The position numbers were made by a program, and so were the translations under genes. Below are positions 9,666-18,698 of a stretch of 64,000 bases of DNA, one piece after another. The notes under the pieces are model-generated. The model saw nothing but the letters and a program-made list of their open reading frames with translations. It was not told where the DNA came from and ran no database searches. How positions within the stretch are numbered: position 1 is the first letter of the stretch; every line of letters begins with the position of its first letter. The DNA comes from Chitinophagaceae bacterium (GTDB taxonomy: Bacteria; Bacteroidota; Bacteroidia; Chitinophagales; Chitinophagaceae), in assembly GCA_016720825.1 (NCBI GenBank), contig JADKJV010000008.1, positions 177,528 through 241,527 on the forward strand, in the 5' to 3' direction.

Positions 9666-9673
9666 CAAAGATA
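9666..9673 (-). promoter_or_regulatory. -7 box upstream of etfB
   Basis: TATCTTTG on the minus strand matches TAnnTTTG and lies 48 nt before the etfB ATG. No convincing -33 TTTG is present at the expected distance, so the promoter is tentative. Confidence 0.4.
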
Positions 9674-9722
9674 AGAGGTGTACCCGTAAATTCAGCCGCT
9701 TCGTTCAAATTTTTTATCAACT

Positions 9723-10034
9723 ATGGACCGTATCGCCAAATTGCTCCAGTTTCTGCAGGAAAACCCGGCTGATTCCTTCGTGAATCACGCCCTGGCCCTT
9801 GAATATATTAAGGCAGGTGAACTGGAAAAGGCCCGTTCCATCTTCGAATCGCTGCTGGAAAGGGATCCAGGATATGTGGGCAGCTATTACCACCTGGCCA
9901 AGCTGATGGAAAAACTGGAGGATGAGCCGGCGGCTATCAAATGGTATGAAAAGGGGATGGAGGAAGCGAAGAAGGCGGGGGATAACCATGCATTTGGTGA
10001 ACTGAGGGGGGCTTATGAAGAACTAACGTTTTAA
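9723..10034 (+). CDS. Small tetratricopeptide-repeat protein
   Basis: A 103-residue soluble protein without a signal peptide. Two TPR-like helical pairs are visible: residues about 15-50 (DSFVNHALALEYIKAGELEKARSIFESLLERDP) and 51-84 (YVGSYYHLAKLMEKLEDEPAAIKWYEKGMEEA). Such single-domain TPR proteins are scaffolds; partner and role cannot be read here. It is divergent from etfB. A CTTTGTG hairpin begins a few bases after its TAA. Confidence 0.75.
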   Translation: MDRIAKLLQFLQENPADSFVNHALALEYIKAGELEKARSIFESLLERDPGYVGSYYHLAKLMEKLEDEPAAIKWYEKGMEEAKKAGDNHAFGELRGAYEELTF

Positions 10035-10042
10035 ATTGCTTT

Positions 10043-10160
10043 TACCACAAAGGGCACAAAGGAAATACACAAAGTTCACAAGGGTGAACACTTTGTGAAC
10101 CTTGTGTATTTCCCTTTGTGTACGTTGCCTGCCCGCCGAAGCGAAGCGAAGAAGGTGGTT
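10043..10160. repeat. CTTTGTG hairpin plus GCCTGCCCGCCGAAGCG element
   Basis: An imperfect inverted repeat with arms of about 22 bp and one mismatch (about 10062-10084 with 10092-10113; key word AATACACAAAG/CTTGTGTATT) is followed at 10125-10157 by TGCCTGCCCGCCGAAGCGAA and a GGTGG tail. It fills the gap between the TPR gene and tilS. It also creates a spurious short peptide in frame with an ATG. Confidence 0.85.
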
Positions 10161-10179
10161 TTGTATTTAATAATTCCAA

Positions 10180-11523
10180 ATGAACCTGCTCAAGCTATTT
10201 CAAGATACTATCCAGGAAAAAGATCTTTTTCAAAAAGATGCTTTCCTGATTCTCGCCGTCAGCGGGGGCATGGATTCTGTTGTCCTTACTGAATTATGCA
10301 AACAGTCTGGCTATACCTGCGCCATTGCCCATTGCAATTTTAAATTGAGAGGGGAGGAAAGTGACCGGGATGAAAATTTTGTAAAGGAACTGGCTGCGAA
10401 AATGGATTTCCCTTTTTTCCTCAAATCATTTGATACTAAAACATACGCAACAGAACATAAAGTATCCACACAGGTAGCGGCGCGCGATTTGCGGTATGCC
10501 TGGTTTGGTGAATTGGTAAAAGAACACACCGGGCAGGCAGTTTACCTGCTGACTGCACATCATGCAGATGATAATGCGGAGAACCTGCTGATGAATTTTT
10601 TCCGGGGAACCGGTTTACGCGGACTCGCAGGTATGCCCGCTAAAAATGAGTATATCCGCCGGCCGCTGCTGGGTATTGAAAGAACATCGCTGCAGGCATT
10701 TGCCAGGGAAAATAATTTACAGTGGGTGGAAGATTCATCCAACCAGCTATCTGATTACACCCGCAATTTTTTCAGGAATGAAATGCTGCCAGCTATCCAG
10801 ACTGTTTTTCCGCAGGTGGATGATAATTTACAGGGAAACCTCCGGCGGTTTTCTGAAATCAGCGAGCTCTATACGCTGGCGGTAGCCGGTATTAAAAAGA
10901 AATTGGTCCGCCCCAAAAAAGGCGAATGGCATATCCCTGTCAAACAGTGGATGGGATATAATAACAAAGCCCTCATTTATGAAATCATCCGCGATTTCGG
11001 GTTCGGCGAAAAGCAGGTAGAAGAAGTGATTAAACTGTCAACCAGTGAATCAGGCCGCTTTATTGAATCCCCCGACCGCCAATACCGCCTGATCCGCCAC
11101 CGCCACTGGTTTATTGTGAGTCCGGCTGCTGATGCCAATGCTGCACATTATATCATCAATGAGTATGACAAATCAATCGCCTTCCGCGACGGCCTGCTGA
11201 ATGTATCCACCGTTACCGGTGATTCTGTCAAACCTTCCTCAGATGTTTCAGAAGCCTGGCTCGATGCCTCGGTGATTGAATTCCCCTTACTGCTCCGGCA
11301 GGCTAAAACAGGTGATTATTTCTACCCGCTGGGTATGAAAAAGAAAAAGAAGATTGCCCGCTTCCTCATTGACCAGAAACTGTCCAAAACCGCCCGTGAA
11401 AAAACATGGGTGATTGAGTCGGGGAAAAGGATTGTGTGGGTTGTTGGGCAGAGGTTAGATGAACGGGTGAAAATTAAGGAAGCTACGAAGAGTGCGATTC
11501 GGATTCAACTGAGTAAAAAATAA
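10180..11523 (+). CDS. tilS: tRNA(Ile)-lysidine synthase
   Basis: A 447-residue ATP-dependent enzyme that puts lysine on C34 of tRNA-Ile(CAU), switching its codon from AUG to AUA. The PP-loop SGGMDS (residues about 29-34) is intact, as are AIAHCNFKLRGEESDRDE and LLTAHHADDNAENLLMNFFRGTG, the family signatures of the N-type ATP pyrophosphatase. The C-terminal TilS domain (LLRQAKTGDYFYPLGMKKKKKIARFLID) is present. Length is normal. It appears to be a single-gene unit flanked by repeats. Confidence 0.95.
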   Translation: MNLLKLFQDTIQEKDLFQKDAFLILAVSGGMDSVVLTELCKQSGYTCAIAHCNFKLRGEESDRDENFVKELAAKMDFPFFLKSFDTKTYATEHKVSTQVAARDLRYAWFGELVKEHTGQAVYLLTAHHADDNAENLLMNFFRGTGLRGLAGMPAKNEYIRRPLLGIERTSLQAFARENNLQWVEDSSNQLSDYTRNFFRNEMLPAIQTVFPQVDDNLQGNLRRFSEISELYTLAVAGIKKKLVRPKKGEWHIPVKQWMGYNNKALIYEIIRDFGFGEKQVEEVIKLSTSESGRFIESPDRQYRLIRHRHWFIVSPAADANAAHYIINEYDKSIAFRDGLLNVSTVTGDSVKPSSDVSEAWLDASVIEFPLLLRQAKTGDYFYPLGMKKKKKIARFLIDQKLSKTAREKTWVIESGKRIVWVVGQRLDERVKIKEATKSAIRIQLSKK

Positions 11524-11529
11524 AAAATC

Positions 11530-11715
11530 AAAATTAAAAATTCAAAAACGCACCCTGCTTATTGCTGAATCATGCTTTTCATTGTGCATCCTAAATGAAT
11601 ACACATAAGTTGTCATTTTTGTGGAATGGCTTAAGTATTTAAAATAGAGAAGCCCTTAATTCGTATTCAACCGGGCAAGTAGTGTAACGGTTTTTACTTT
11701 TGAATTTTTAATTTT
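11530..11715. repeat. Long inverted repeat between tilS and rhomboid gene
   Basis: The perfect 18-bp arms AAAATTAAAAATTCAAAA (11530-11547) and TTTTGAATTTTTAATTTT (11698-11715) enclose about 150 nt without any recognisable gene. It lies between two convergent genes and begins 6 nt after the tilS stop. Confidence 0.75.
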
Positions 11716-11731
11716 AAAAGCACACTGCTTG

Positions 11732-12373
11732 TTACTGACCAGTTACCCTGGCCCAAAACTCCCTCAATATATCCACATTCGTGAACAGCTTCGTGGCCGC
11801 ATACATAAACACCATACCATAGATGGCTCCGGTAATATGTGCCGTATGCCCGATATTGTCGGTGCCTTTTTTGGCCAGCACCGTGGATATTGCCAGGTAA
11901 ATAATGGCAAAAATATAGCCGGGGATAGACAGGTTTGGAATGAATGCAAAACCAATACCGCTGATGGGGTCAAACATGATCGTGGCAAAAATGACGGCAG
12001 ACACAGCGCCGGATGCACCGAGTGAACGGTAATGATAATGGTCTTTGTGACGGAAATAATCCGGAACTGAAGCGATCATCAGTGCAGTTACATATAAGCC
12101 CAGATAAACGAATTTCCCATAACTCCCAAACATAAACGGCGCTTCAAAAATCATTTCCAGGTTTTTGCCAAATGAATCGAGAGCGATCATGTTAAAGATC
12201 AGGTGCACCGGATCTGCGTGGATGAGGCCGTGGGTGAAGAAACGGTAGAACTGGCCTCTTTTAACAGAGGGCGGGTAGAAGATGAGGTCGTCAATGATTT
12301 TATGGTTGCTGAATCCGCCAATCGAGATAAGGACTGTGATGACAAGGATTCCTAATGTTATAGTCACGTTCAT
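11732..12373 (-). CDS. Rhomboid-family intramembrane serine protease
   Basis: A 213-residue polytopic membrane protein of the rhomboid S54 family. The active-site serine is in LGASGAVSA (Ser121), the partner histidine in GHTAHITGAIYG (His179), and the HxxxN motif of TM2 in VHLIFNM (His57, Asn61). Rhomboids cut substrates within or next to membrane segments. Substrates are unknown. It is transcribed away from rlmH after a gap filled by an inverted repeat. Confidence 0.9.
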   Translation of the reverse strand: MNVTITLGILVITVLISIGGFSNHKIIDDLIFYPPSVKRGQFYRFFTHGLIHADPVHLIFNMIALDSFGKNLEMIFEAPFMFGSYGKFVYLGLYVTALMIASVPDYFRHKDHYHYRSLGASGAVSAVIFATIMFDPISGIGFAFIPNLSIPGYIFAIIYLAISTVLAKKGTDNIGHTAHITGAIYGMVFMYAATKLFTNVDILREFWARVTGQ

Positions 12374-12407
12374 TTAATAAAGTTATAGTTATTTTAAAAT
12401 TCCAAAT

Positions 12408-12475
12408 CACAAAATCCAAATTCCAAACGTCCACGATTAGTATTCAGTGTAGCAGTTTGGAATTTGGATTTTGTG
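12408..12475. repeat. CCAAATTCCAAAC inverted repeat
   Basis: Perfect 21-bp arms (12408-12428 and 12455-12475), built from the words AAATCCAAATTCCAAAC and its complement, enclose a 26-nt loop. The same word recurs at about 3801-3830 and 41759-41779. Confidence 0.9.
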
Positions 12476-12485
12476 GTTAAATGTA

Positions 12486-12959
12486 TTATCTGTGGTGATA
12501 TTTTTCATTTCTATTTATCGAGCAAGCCCTGTAAATCTGCTCCGCAAGGATCAGCCTTACCAATTGATGCGGGAAGGTCAGCTGCGATAAACTCCATGTA
12601 AAATTGGATCTCTTCAGCACCGCTTCATCCAGTCCGAAGGCGCCACCAATCAGGAACACCAGTTGTTTAACACCGGCATTGGCTTTCTCTTCAATCAAGC
12701 CGGCCAGTTTTTCTGAAGATAGCATTTTGCCGTATTCATCCAGTGCAACCAGTACATCTTCTTTAGCCAGTTTTTCCAAGATGGCTTCGCCTTCTTTTTT
12801 CTTCGTTTCTTTTTCCGGCAGGGAGGCGGCGTTTTTGGGAACGGGGATGATCACCCAGGTAACAGGGTAGTAGCGGCCAATCCGGCCGGTGAACTCTTCA
12901 ATCCCTGCTTTCATTTGGGCTTCATGCGGACGGCCAACCGACCAGAGTGCGATCTTCAT
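12486..12959 (-). CDS. rlmH: 23S rRNA (pseudouridine1915-N3)-methyltransferase
   Basis: A 157-residue SPOUT methyltransferase that methylates pseudouridine 1915 in helix 69 of 23S rRNA. The start is set at ATG 12959 (MKIALWSVGRPHE), the family N-terminus; an upstream in-frame ATG would add nine residues. The SAM-binding trefoil knot is visible as QLVFLIGGAFGLDEAVL, and the usual C-terminus as RLILAEQIYRACSINRNEKYHH. Confidence 0.95.
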   Translation of the reverse strand: MKIALWSVGRPHEAQMKAGIEEFTGRIGRYYPVTWVIIPVPKNAASLPEKETKKKEGEAILEKLAKEDVLVALDEYGKMLSSEKLAGLIEEKANAGVKQLVFLIGGAFGLDEAVLKRSNFTWSLSQLTFPHQLVRLILAEQIYRACSINRNEKYHHR

Positions 12960-13016
12960 GTGGTAAAAATAAAAAAGTCCCGCCATGCGGCAGGACTTTT
13001 CATGAAATGCTTTTAT

Positions 13017-13919
13017 TTACTTGATCTCGTAGTCTTTTTTGAACGACATCAGCGTGGAGCGGTACAATACATTATCCGGCGCCAGTTGGGCGGCTTTGGA
13101 ATAGTATTGATAAGCTTCAGCCAGGTAATGTGCATCTTCCAGCATAAAGGCAATGCGGTAAGCCTGTTCAGCAGGGGCTTCGCCGGCACCACCCTGTGTT
13201 TTCAGGAGACTTACCAGTTTGTCGTATGTATCTTTTGAAACAAAATTCAGCACTTTCAGCTCATCATTCTCTTCGCCTTTAACAGCGGAAGTCCAGTAAT
13301 AGCTGCTTCCTTCCTTGATTTTTGTGGCAAAAGAGTTGATCATGATTTTGGATTTGCTGGTCACCTGAGTATAGAAAGGATCAGCAATGTTACTGCTGTT
13401 GTACAGGGAGAACTGGAACTCACCGGCATCGGTATATGATTTCCATGACAGGGGGAAATCTCCAGCAGTGTAATTCACTGTATCCAGCCTGGGGTCAATC
13501 CAGATATTATTGATAGAACGGCTGACCGCACCCACGGTATTCATAAAGGCTTTGCGGTTGCTGCCGGGTGAACCTTCGCCATGACTGGTCATCTGGTTCC
13601 ATACATATTTAATGTAGTTCGCACTTACATTGTTTGAGCCCTCGCGGCAGGAATCCTTGAATTTATTCAGGGAATAGTTGCCGGCTTTGTTCACAGTGAA
13701 CATCGATGCCTGGTTACAAATCAAAGTGGCCATACCGCCCGGGGCGATTTTGAGGTTGGCACTACTTTTAAGCAATTGCCCCACTTTAGCCTTTGTTTCC
13801 ACTTTGTTGTCCACGACGGAAACATTTCCTTTCAGGCTGTACAGCAGGAAACTGTTGTCCTGGGCCATGGCAGTACCAGCAGCCAGGAACATTACCAGTA
13901 AAAATTGCAGACGCTTCAT
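13017..13919 (-). CDS. Secreted FecR-like protein with C-terminal helical repeat
   Basis: A 300-residue protein with a signal peptide (MKRLQFLLVMFLAAGTAMAQ). Residues about 28-85 resemble a FecR-type beta-domain (LKGNVSVVDNKVETKAKVGQLL, then NLKIAPGGMATLIC). The middle (WIDPRLDTVNYTAGDFPLSWK, YYWTSAVKG) has beta-sandwich character. The last 50 residues (AYRIAFMLEDAHYLAEAYQYYSKAAQLAPDN) look like one TPR. It is the second gene after the CHASE2 gene, 16 nt downstream on the same strand, so the two are probably co-expressed. Function is not known; the neighbourhood suggests a periplasmic partner of the CHASE2 or caspase protein. Confidence 0.6.
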   Translation of the reverse strand: MKRLQFLLVMFLAAGTAMAQDNSFLLYSLKGNVSVVDNKVETKAKVGQLLKSSANLKIAPGGMATLICNQASMFTVNKAGNYSLNKFKDSCREGSNNVSANYIKYVWNQMTSHGEGSPGSNRKAFMNTVGAVSRSINNIWIDPRLDTVNYTAGDFPLSWKSYTDAGEFQFSLYNSSNIADPFYTQVTSKSKIMINSFATKIKEGSSYYWTSAVKGEENDELKVLNFVSKDTYDKLVSLLKTQGGAGEAPAEQAYRIAFMLEDAHYLAEAYQYYSKAAQLAPDNVLYRSTLMSFKKDYEIK

Positions 13920-13935
13920 AGTTGATGTTGTTTAT

Positions 13936-15177
13936 TTAATGGTGTTTTTGATGAAAAACGGTTTTATAGTTGAATTTTTTATGCATCCATACGGCCCATG
14001 CTTCATAGAAATAGATGATGTCAACACTCAGCGCAATCACCACCAGGGTCTTCGACATATCCAGTTTAACCCGGTACCGGTCGAATAAATAAGTACCTAT
14101 GAAACCAAAAAGGATAGCTGATGCCAGCTGTGCCAGTTTCGCTACCAGGTGGAACCAGATGTGATTCTCCAGGTAGTAATGTAAAAAGAACGACATGTGC
14201 AGCCAGCCTACTAAAATGGCTACCAGCCAAGTGACCCACGAAGGTAGCTTTTTTATATAGCGGCCATCCAATATCTGCGAAATGATATTGGCATGCACCA
14301 CAATCCCGTTCATATCAGGAATCGATTTACCCGCGAATTTTTCATTCATCGGGGTGAAAACCTTGTCCTCAATGTCATTCGGGTTTGTATTCACATAACC
14401 GAAAAGAACTATTTTGCCTGTTAACGTTGAATCTGCAATATTCCCGGCCATCAGGTCTTCTCCTTCCACCACCAGGTATTTTTCTGTCCGCCTGCTGTAA
14501 TCAATAATCTCTGTTTCCTTGTGCCTTTTAAAGAGCCTTTCGAATTTAGGCGGATCATAATTTTTCACCAGTTGAGCGGCAAAGCTGTTATATTCTTTGC
14601 CTTTATACTGCTCAAAGGGCGCAAAATGCCTGATACTGCCCCTGTCTTCACCCACCACATTGGCAAAACCCTGCTGGGCAAAAGACTCCTGGAAATGGTC
14701 TTCCATCAATTCTATTTCTTCCCCGTGATGCAGGTATTTAAACCGGCTGATCACAACCAGGTTTTTATTTTTTTCAAAGACCTCCCGTAGTACTGAATCC
14801 TGGTGGGGATCTTTTTCTGTTTCAAAGAAAGCATCCAGTCCCATCACTTTGGGATTCTGGGCTGCCCCGGCTTCAATCATCATGGCCATTCCTTCCCGGT
14901 CAGCATGACCTATATTTACAATGACGACCCGGTTATCAAATTTCGTATCCTCGCCTTTTCCCAGTTTGGAATAGGCAATATCATTGAAATCAAAGTCTTC
15001 CAGTGCCAGTTTTATAGGGTCGAAAAAATGGGTATTCAGGGGGATCAGTCCGACCATTAAGATAAAAATGAACACCCATGCTGTGGCGAACATCGTATCC
15101 CTTTCCAACAGGTACTTCGTGATCCTTATATGTACGGATTTAAAGGGCCTGCCGATATGCTTGTGAAAAGGCTTCAT
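13936..15177 (-). CDS. CHASE2 domain membrane protein without an output domain
   Basis: A 413-residue protein. An N-terminal membrane segment (residues about 28-48, FATAWVFIFILMVGLIPL) is followed by a roughly 270-residue extracytoplasmic domain with CHASE2 features (RVVIVNIGHADREGMAMMIEA, PKVMGLDAFFET, LTGKIVLFGYVNTNPNDIEDKVFTPM, SIPDMNGIVVHANIISQIL). Three C-terminal membrane helices follow (WLVAILVGWLHMSFF, KLAQLASAILFGFIGTYLF, TLVVIALSVDIIYFYEAWAVWM). CHASE2 is normally the sensor of kinases or cyclases. No kinase, cyclase or HAMP domain follows here. It is divergent from the caspase-TPR gene (194-bp gap) and leads the FecR-like gene. Confidence 0.8.
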   Translation of the reverse strand: MKPFHKHIGRPFKSVHIRITKYLLERDTMFATAWVFIFILMVGLIPLNTHFFDPIKLALEDFDFNDIAYSKLGKGEDTKFDNRVVIVNIGHADREGMAMMIEAGAAQNPKVMGLDAFFETEKDPHQDSVLREVFEKNKNLVVISRFKYLHHGEEIELMEDHFQESFAQQGFANVVGEDRGSIRHFAPFEQYKGKEYNSFAAQLVKNYDPPKFERLFKRHKETEIIDYSRRTEKYLVVEGEDLMAGNIADSTLTGKIVLFGYVNTNPNDIEDKVFTPMNEKFAGKSIPDMNGIVVHANIISQILDGRYIKKLPSWVTWLVAILVGWLHMSFFLHYYLENHIWFHLVAKLAQLASAILFGFIGTYLFDRYRVKLDMSKTLVVIALSVDIIYFYEAWAVWMHKKFNYKTVFHQKHH

Positions 15178-15371
15178 GTTAGCTTGGTTTACTGGTCTTC
15201 TGAATATATAATGATTTCACAACTACGGCCAGGGTTGCAACTGTTTTTAGTTTAACAAATGTCTGGCATTTAAATGGCCCCCGGCGTACCACGTATGCGG
15301 TATTTTGCCGGATTTGGGAGCAAATATATCTGCCATTCGCTTGTAAATCCGTAAATTAGTCGGTCGAAATT

Positions 15372-18300
15372 ATGAGAAAATACCAACACATACTCACCGC
15401 CCTGGGGATATTTATGCTCCTGAGCCAGCCGGTATTTTCCCAGGCCCCGCCAAAGCCAAGGGACACCACCGTTGTGGGCCCCCAAACCTTTGCCATGATC
15501 ATGGGGATTTCCAGTTACAAGTACGTTCGCCCGCTGACCTATGCCGATAAGGATGCCGAAATGTTCCGGGATTACCTGAAATCCCCGGGTGGCGGCAAGG
15601 TGAGCGAGGACAATATATTCTGCCTGCTTAATGAACAGGCCCTGCTGGCCAATTTTTACCAGAAAGGCTTCCAGTGGCTCAAGGCCAAACAGCTCCAGAA
15701 AGGCGACCGGCTCTTTATCTACCTGGCTGGTCACGGTGACGCGATTGACGAAGACCAGTTCTTCTACCTGGCTTATGACTGTAACCCGGCCGGGGATAAG
15801 AACAACTATCTCGTAGGCGGAGCCATACAGCTCTTCAACCTGAAGAAAAAAATTGCCAACGAAACCGCCAAGGGCGTGGAAGTATTTTTTATCATGGACG
15901 CCTGCCGGAGTAATGAACTGCCGGGTGGAACTGAAGGGCAGAACTTCCTGAATGCCGCGATTTCAGAGAAAAGGGCCGGGGAGATCATCATGCTGGCTAC
16001 GGGTGCCGGACAGGAATCGCTTGAAGACGCTTCCATCGGAAACGGGCATGGTTTGTTTACCTACTACCTGATTGATGGTTTGAATGGTAATGCGGATTCG
16101 ATTGATCATGACAATAAAATCACCCTCGAGGAAATCCAGAAATATGTTGACAGGAATGTGCCGAAGATTGCACAGGACCGTTTCAAACGCAAGCAGGATC
16201 CGTTTTTTTGCTGCAATGAAAACAGTACAAAAATTGTAAGTATCGTAGATACGGCTTACCTGCGCCGCTGGCAGGAAATGAAGAAACTGCAAAGCAAGAG
16301 TGGTGGTGGCTCAGGGTATACACCCCGCGGAAGGGGTTTGGGTGATGGCCCGGCTGATACAACACTTATAGAGGCCTATAATTTATTTAACCTGGCCATC
16401 AAAGAAAGCAGGCTGACCGGTAACCAGTCAGCCGAATATTATTATAACCTGATGAATGCCCAGTACCCGGGCACCAGTTATACCATAGATGCGCAATCAA
16501 CCATGGCGGTTGAGTTCATCAACTTTGCACAGAGTAAAATCAACTTATACCTGGATTGCAAGGATGCATCCTCGATACAGAAAATCCGGGCGCAGATAGA
16601 TGAAGGGGAGAAGACGGATGAAATCAACAGCAGTTTCAACCGGATGGAGAAAGTAGCCCAGCAGGAATTTTATGAAGTGGGTGTGATGCTGGAGAAAGCG
16701 ATAGCGATTATCATGCCTGATGATCCCGATTTCGCCAAATCACTGATGGGCAAAATGTATTTCTTCAAGGCCCGTGGTTATTTTGGCCGCAACCGGAGGC
16801 TGGTGGATATTTCCACGGCTTTTAGTTATGCCTATACGGCTTATGCGTCTGATAAATCTGCGGCGTATATCCAAAACACCCTTGCATCATTGCATTTGGA
16901 CAATAATAAATATGACAGTGCTATTTTCTATGCCAAAAAAGCGATCATTAACGCCCCTCGATGGCGATACCCTTATGTAACGCTGGCCTTTGCATATAAA
17001 ACCCAGAACCAGAGGGATTCCGCGATCAAGTATTACCGGCGTTCGATTGACGTGGATCCGGCGAATGCAGATGCGTATGTGGATTTAGGCCATTATTACT
17101 ATGCATTAAACCAGGGTGATTCTGCCATTGCCTATTACCAGAAGGCGCTTAGTATAGAACCTGCCAATCCCTGGGCGAGTAACAATATTGGCTGGCTGAA
17201 TTACAGCCGTCAGAATTTCCCCGATGCGATTAAATTTTTCAAGCGCAGTATAGATGCCAATCCGGGTAATATCAATGCCTATAACGGACTGGCAAAAACA
17301 TTCTTTGAGAATAAGGAATATGATTCTGCACGGATTTATTATACCAAAGCCTTTGACCATTACAAGGATAAATCCATTGTGAATGTATACATTGGTAATT
17401 TCTACAAGGACCTGAAACAGTTTGATTCAGCCAAAGTGTATTACCGGATGGCTGCCATGCTGGATCCCAAGTATGAAGAGGCTTTCAATAACCTGGGTAC
17501 GGCCAGTTATTCACTGAAGGAATATGATTCCGCACGTATTTACTACCACCAGGCTTTGCAGGCGAATCCGTATTCAGCCTATGCGCTGATCAACCTGGGT
17601 ATTGTTTTCCGCGACCTGAAAAATTCTGATTCCACTTATTCCTATTTCCAGCAGGCGGTCAAACTGGAGCCCGGCAACCCTTCGATCTTAAACAGCCTCG
17701 GTGTGATTTACGGAAAAGATAAAGTGTATGATTCCGCTAAATCCTATTTCAGGCGGGCGCTGGATGTGCAGCCTGATTATAAACCGGCGTCAAAAAACAT
17801 CATCCGCATATTCAAGGAATTGAACCAGCTGGATTCGGTAACCAGGTTTATGAAAGGCAGTTCCTTCCTCGATCCAAACAGTCCGGCCTTTATGAACGAT
17901 ATGGGTCTTGCTTTCTTTGAACAGAAAAGATTTGACTCAGCCCGTGTGTATTTCCGTGCTGCGGTGGCCAAAGAACCCAAAAATCCGCAGTTCTACAATA
18001 ACCTGGGACTGGCACTGGAGGGTTTGAAAATGCTGGATTCTTCAAAACAGTTTATTTCTATTGCTTCAATGCTGGATAAAGATAACCCGGTGTATTGGTC
18101 AAACCTCACGGGTTTATTCCGCAAGCTCCAGGATTTTGATTCGGCTTCATTCTATTTCAGGAAGGGTTTGAATAAAGGTAATGACAGCAAGGTAGAGACA
18201 CTGTACAAACTCGCTGAGTTTTTCAGTGATATGAAACTCTATGATTCCTCTGAATATTATTACCGCAAAGTGATCCAGATTGATCCGGGATATAAATCCG

Positions 18301-18698
18301 CTTTATCCCATATCGGCAGTGATTTCCTGGAAACAGAAGCGTATGACTCTGCCCGTATTTACCTCCAGAAAGCAGTACAATCCAATCCCAAATCGAAGAG
18401 TGCCAATCTTGACCTTGGATTGGCATTCCACGCATTAAGTAACTGGGATTCTGCCATAGTATATCTTGAAAAGGCCATACAACTTGAACCCAAGTCCAAA
18501 TCTTACTTCATGCTCGCCTGTACATATGCGCAGCATAAACAACACGATAAAGCCATCGAGAATCTCAAACTCGCTTACCAGAAAGGCTATAAGAATTATG
18601 ATGCGCTTTTATCCGATCCCGACCTGGATGTGCTGAAAGGGAATAAAGATTTCCAGGCGTTGCTGGATAAGTATGTGCCGGATTGGCGTAACCACTAG
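15372..18698 (+). CDS. Secreted caspase (peptidase C14) with about 17 TPR-like repeats
   Basis: A 1,108-residue protein with a signal peptide (residues 1-24, ending VFSQA). Residues about 38-290 are a caspase-fold peptidase: the catalytic His is in IYLAGHGDA (His121) and the catalytic Cys in FIMDACRSNE (Cys178), and ALTYADKDAEM-type and TGAGQESLED elements are also present. After a Gly-rich linker (about 310-330) come helices and then, from about 510 to the C-terminus, roughly 17 TPR-like repeats whose first helix nearly always starts (F/Y)DSA, for example YDSARIYY, FDSAKVYY, NWDSAIVY. Both catalytic residues are kept, so activity is likely. The place of action is the periplasm or surface. 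It is divergent from the CHASE2 gene, which suggests a shared module. Substrate is unknown. Confidence 0.88.
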   Translation: MRKYQHILTALGIFMLLSQPVFSQAPPKPRDTTVVGPQTFAMIMGISSYKYVRPLTYADKDAEMFRDYLKSPGGGKVSEDNIFCLLNEQALLANFYQKGFQWLKAKQLQKGDRLFIYLAGHGDAIDEDQFFYLAYDCNPAGDKNNYLVGGAIQLFNLKKKIANETAKGVEVFFIMDACRSNELPGGTEGQNFLNAAISEKRAGEIIMLATGAGQESLEDASIGNGHGLFTYYLIDGLNGNADSIDHDNKITLEEIQKYVDRNVPKIAQDRFKRKQDPFFCCNENSTKIVSIVDTAYLRRWQEMKKLQSKSGGGSGYTPRGRGLGDGPADTTLIEAYNLFNLAIKESRLTGNQSAEYYYNLMNAQYPGTSYTIDAQSTMAVEFINFAQSKINLYLDCKDASSIQKIRAQIDEGEKTDEINSSFNRMEKVAQQEFYEVGVMLEKAIAIIMPDDPDFAKSLMGKMYFFKARGYFGRNRRLVDISTAFSYAYTAYASDKSAAYIQNTLASLHLDNNKYDSAIFYAKKAIINAPRWRYPYVTLAFAYKTQNQRDSAIKYYRRSIDVDPANADAYVDLGHYYYALNQGDSAIAYYQKALSIEPANPWASNNIGWLNYSRQNFPDAIKFFKRSIDANPGNINAYNGLAKTFFENKEYDSARIYYTKAFDHYKDKSIVNVYIGNFYKDLKQFDSAKVYYRMAAMLDPKYEEAFNNLGTASYSLKEYDSARIYYHQALQANPYSAYALINLGIVFRDLKNSDSTYSYFQQAVKLEPGNPSILNSLGVIYGKDKVYDSAKSYFRRALDVQPDYKPASKNIIRIFKELNQLDSVTRFMKGSSFLDPNSPAFMNDMGLAFFEQKRFDSARVYFRAAVAKEPKNPQFYNNLGLALEGLKMLDSSKQFISIASMLDKDNPVYWSNLTGLFRKLQDFDSASFYFRKGLNKGNDSKVETLYKLAEFFSDMKLYDSSEYYYRKVIQIDPGYKSALSHIGSDFLETEAYDSARIYLQKAVQSNPKSKSANLDLGLAFHALSNWDSAIVYLEKAIQLEPKSKSYFMLACTYAQHKQHDKAIENLKLAYQKGYKNYDALLSDPDLDVLKGNKDFQALLDKYVPDWRNH

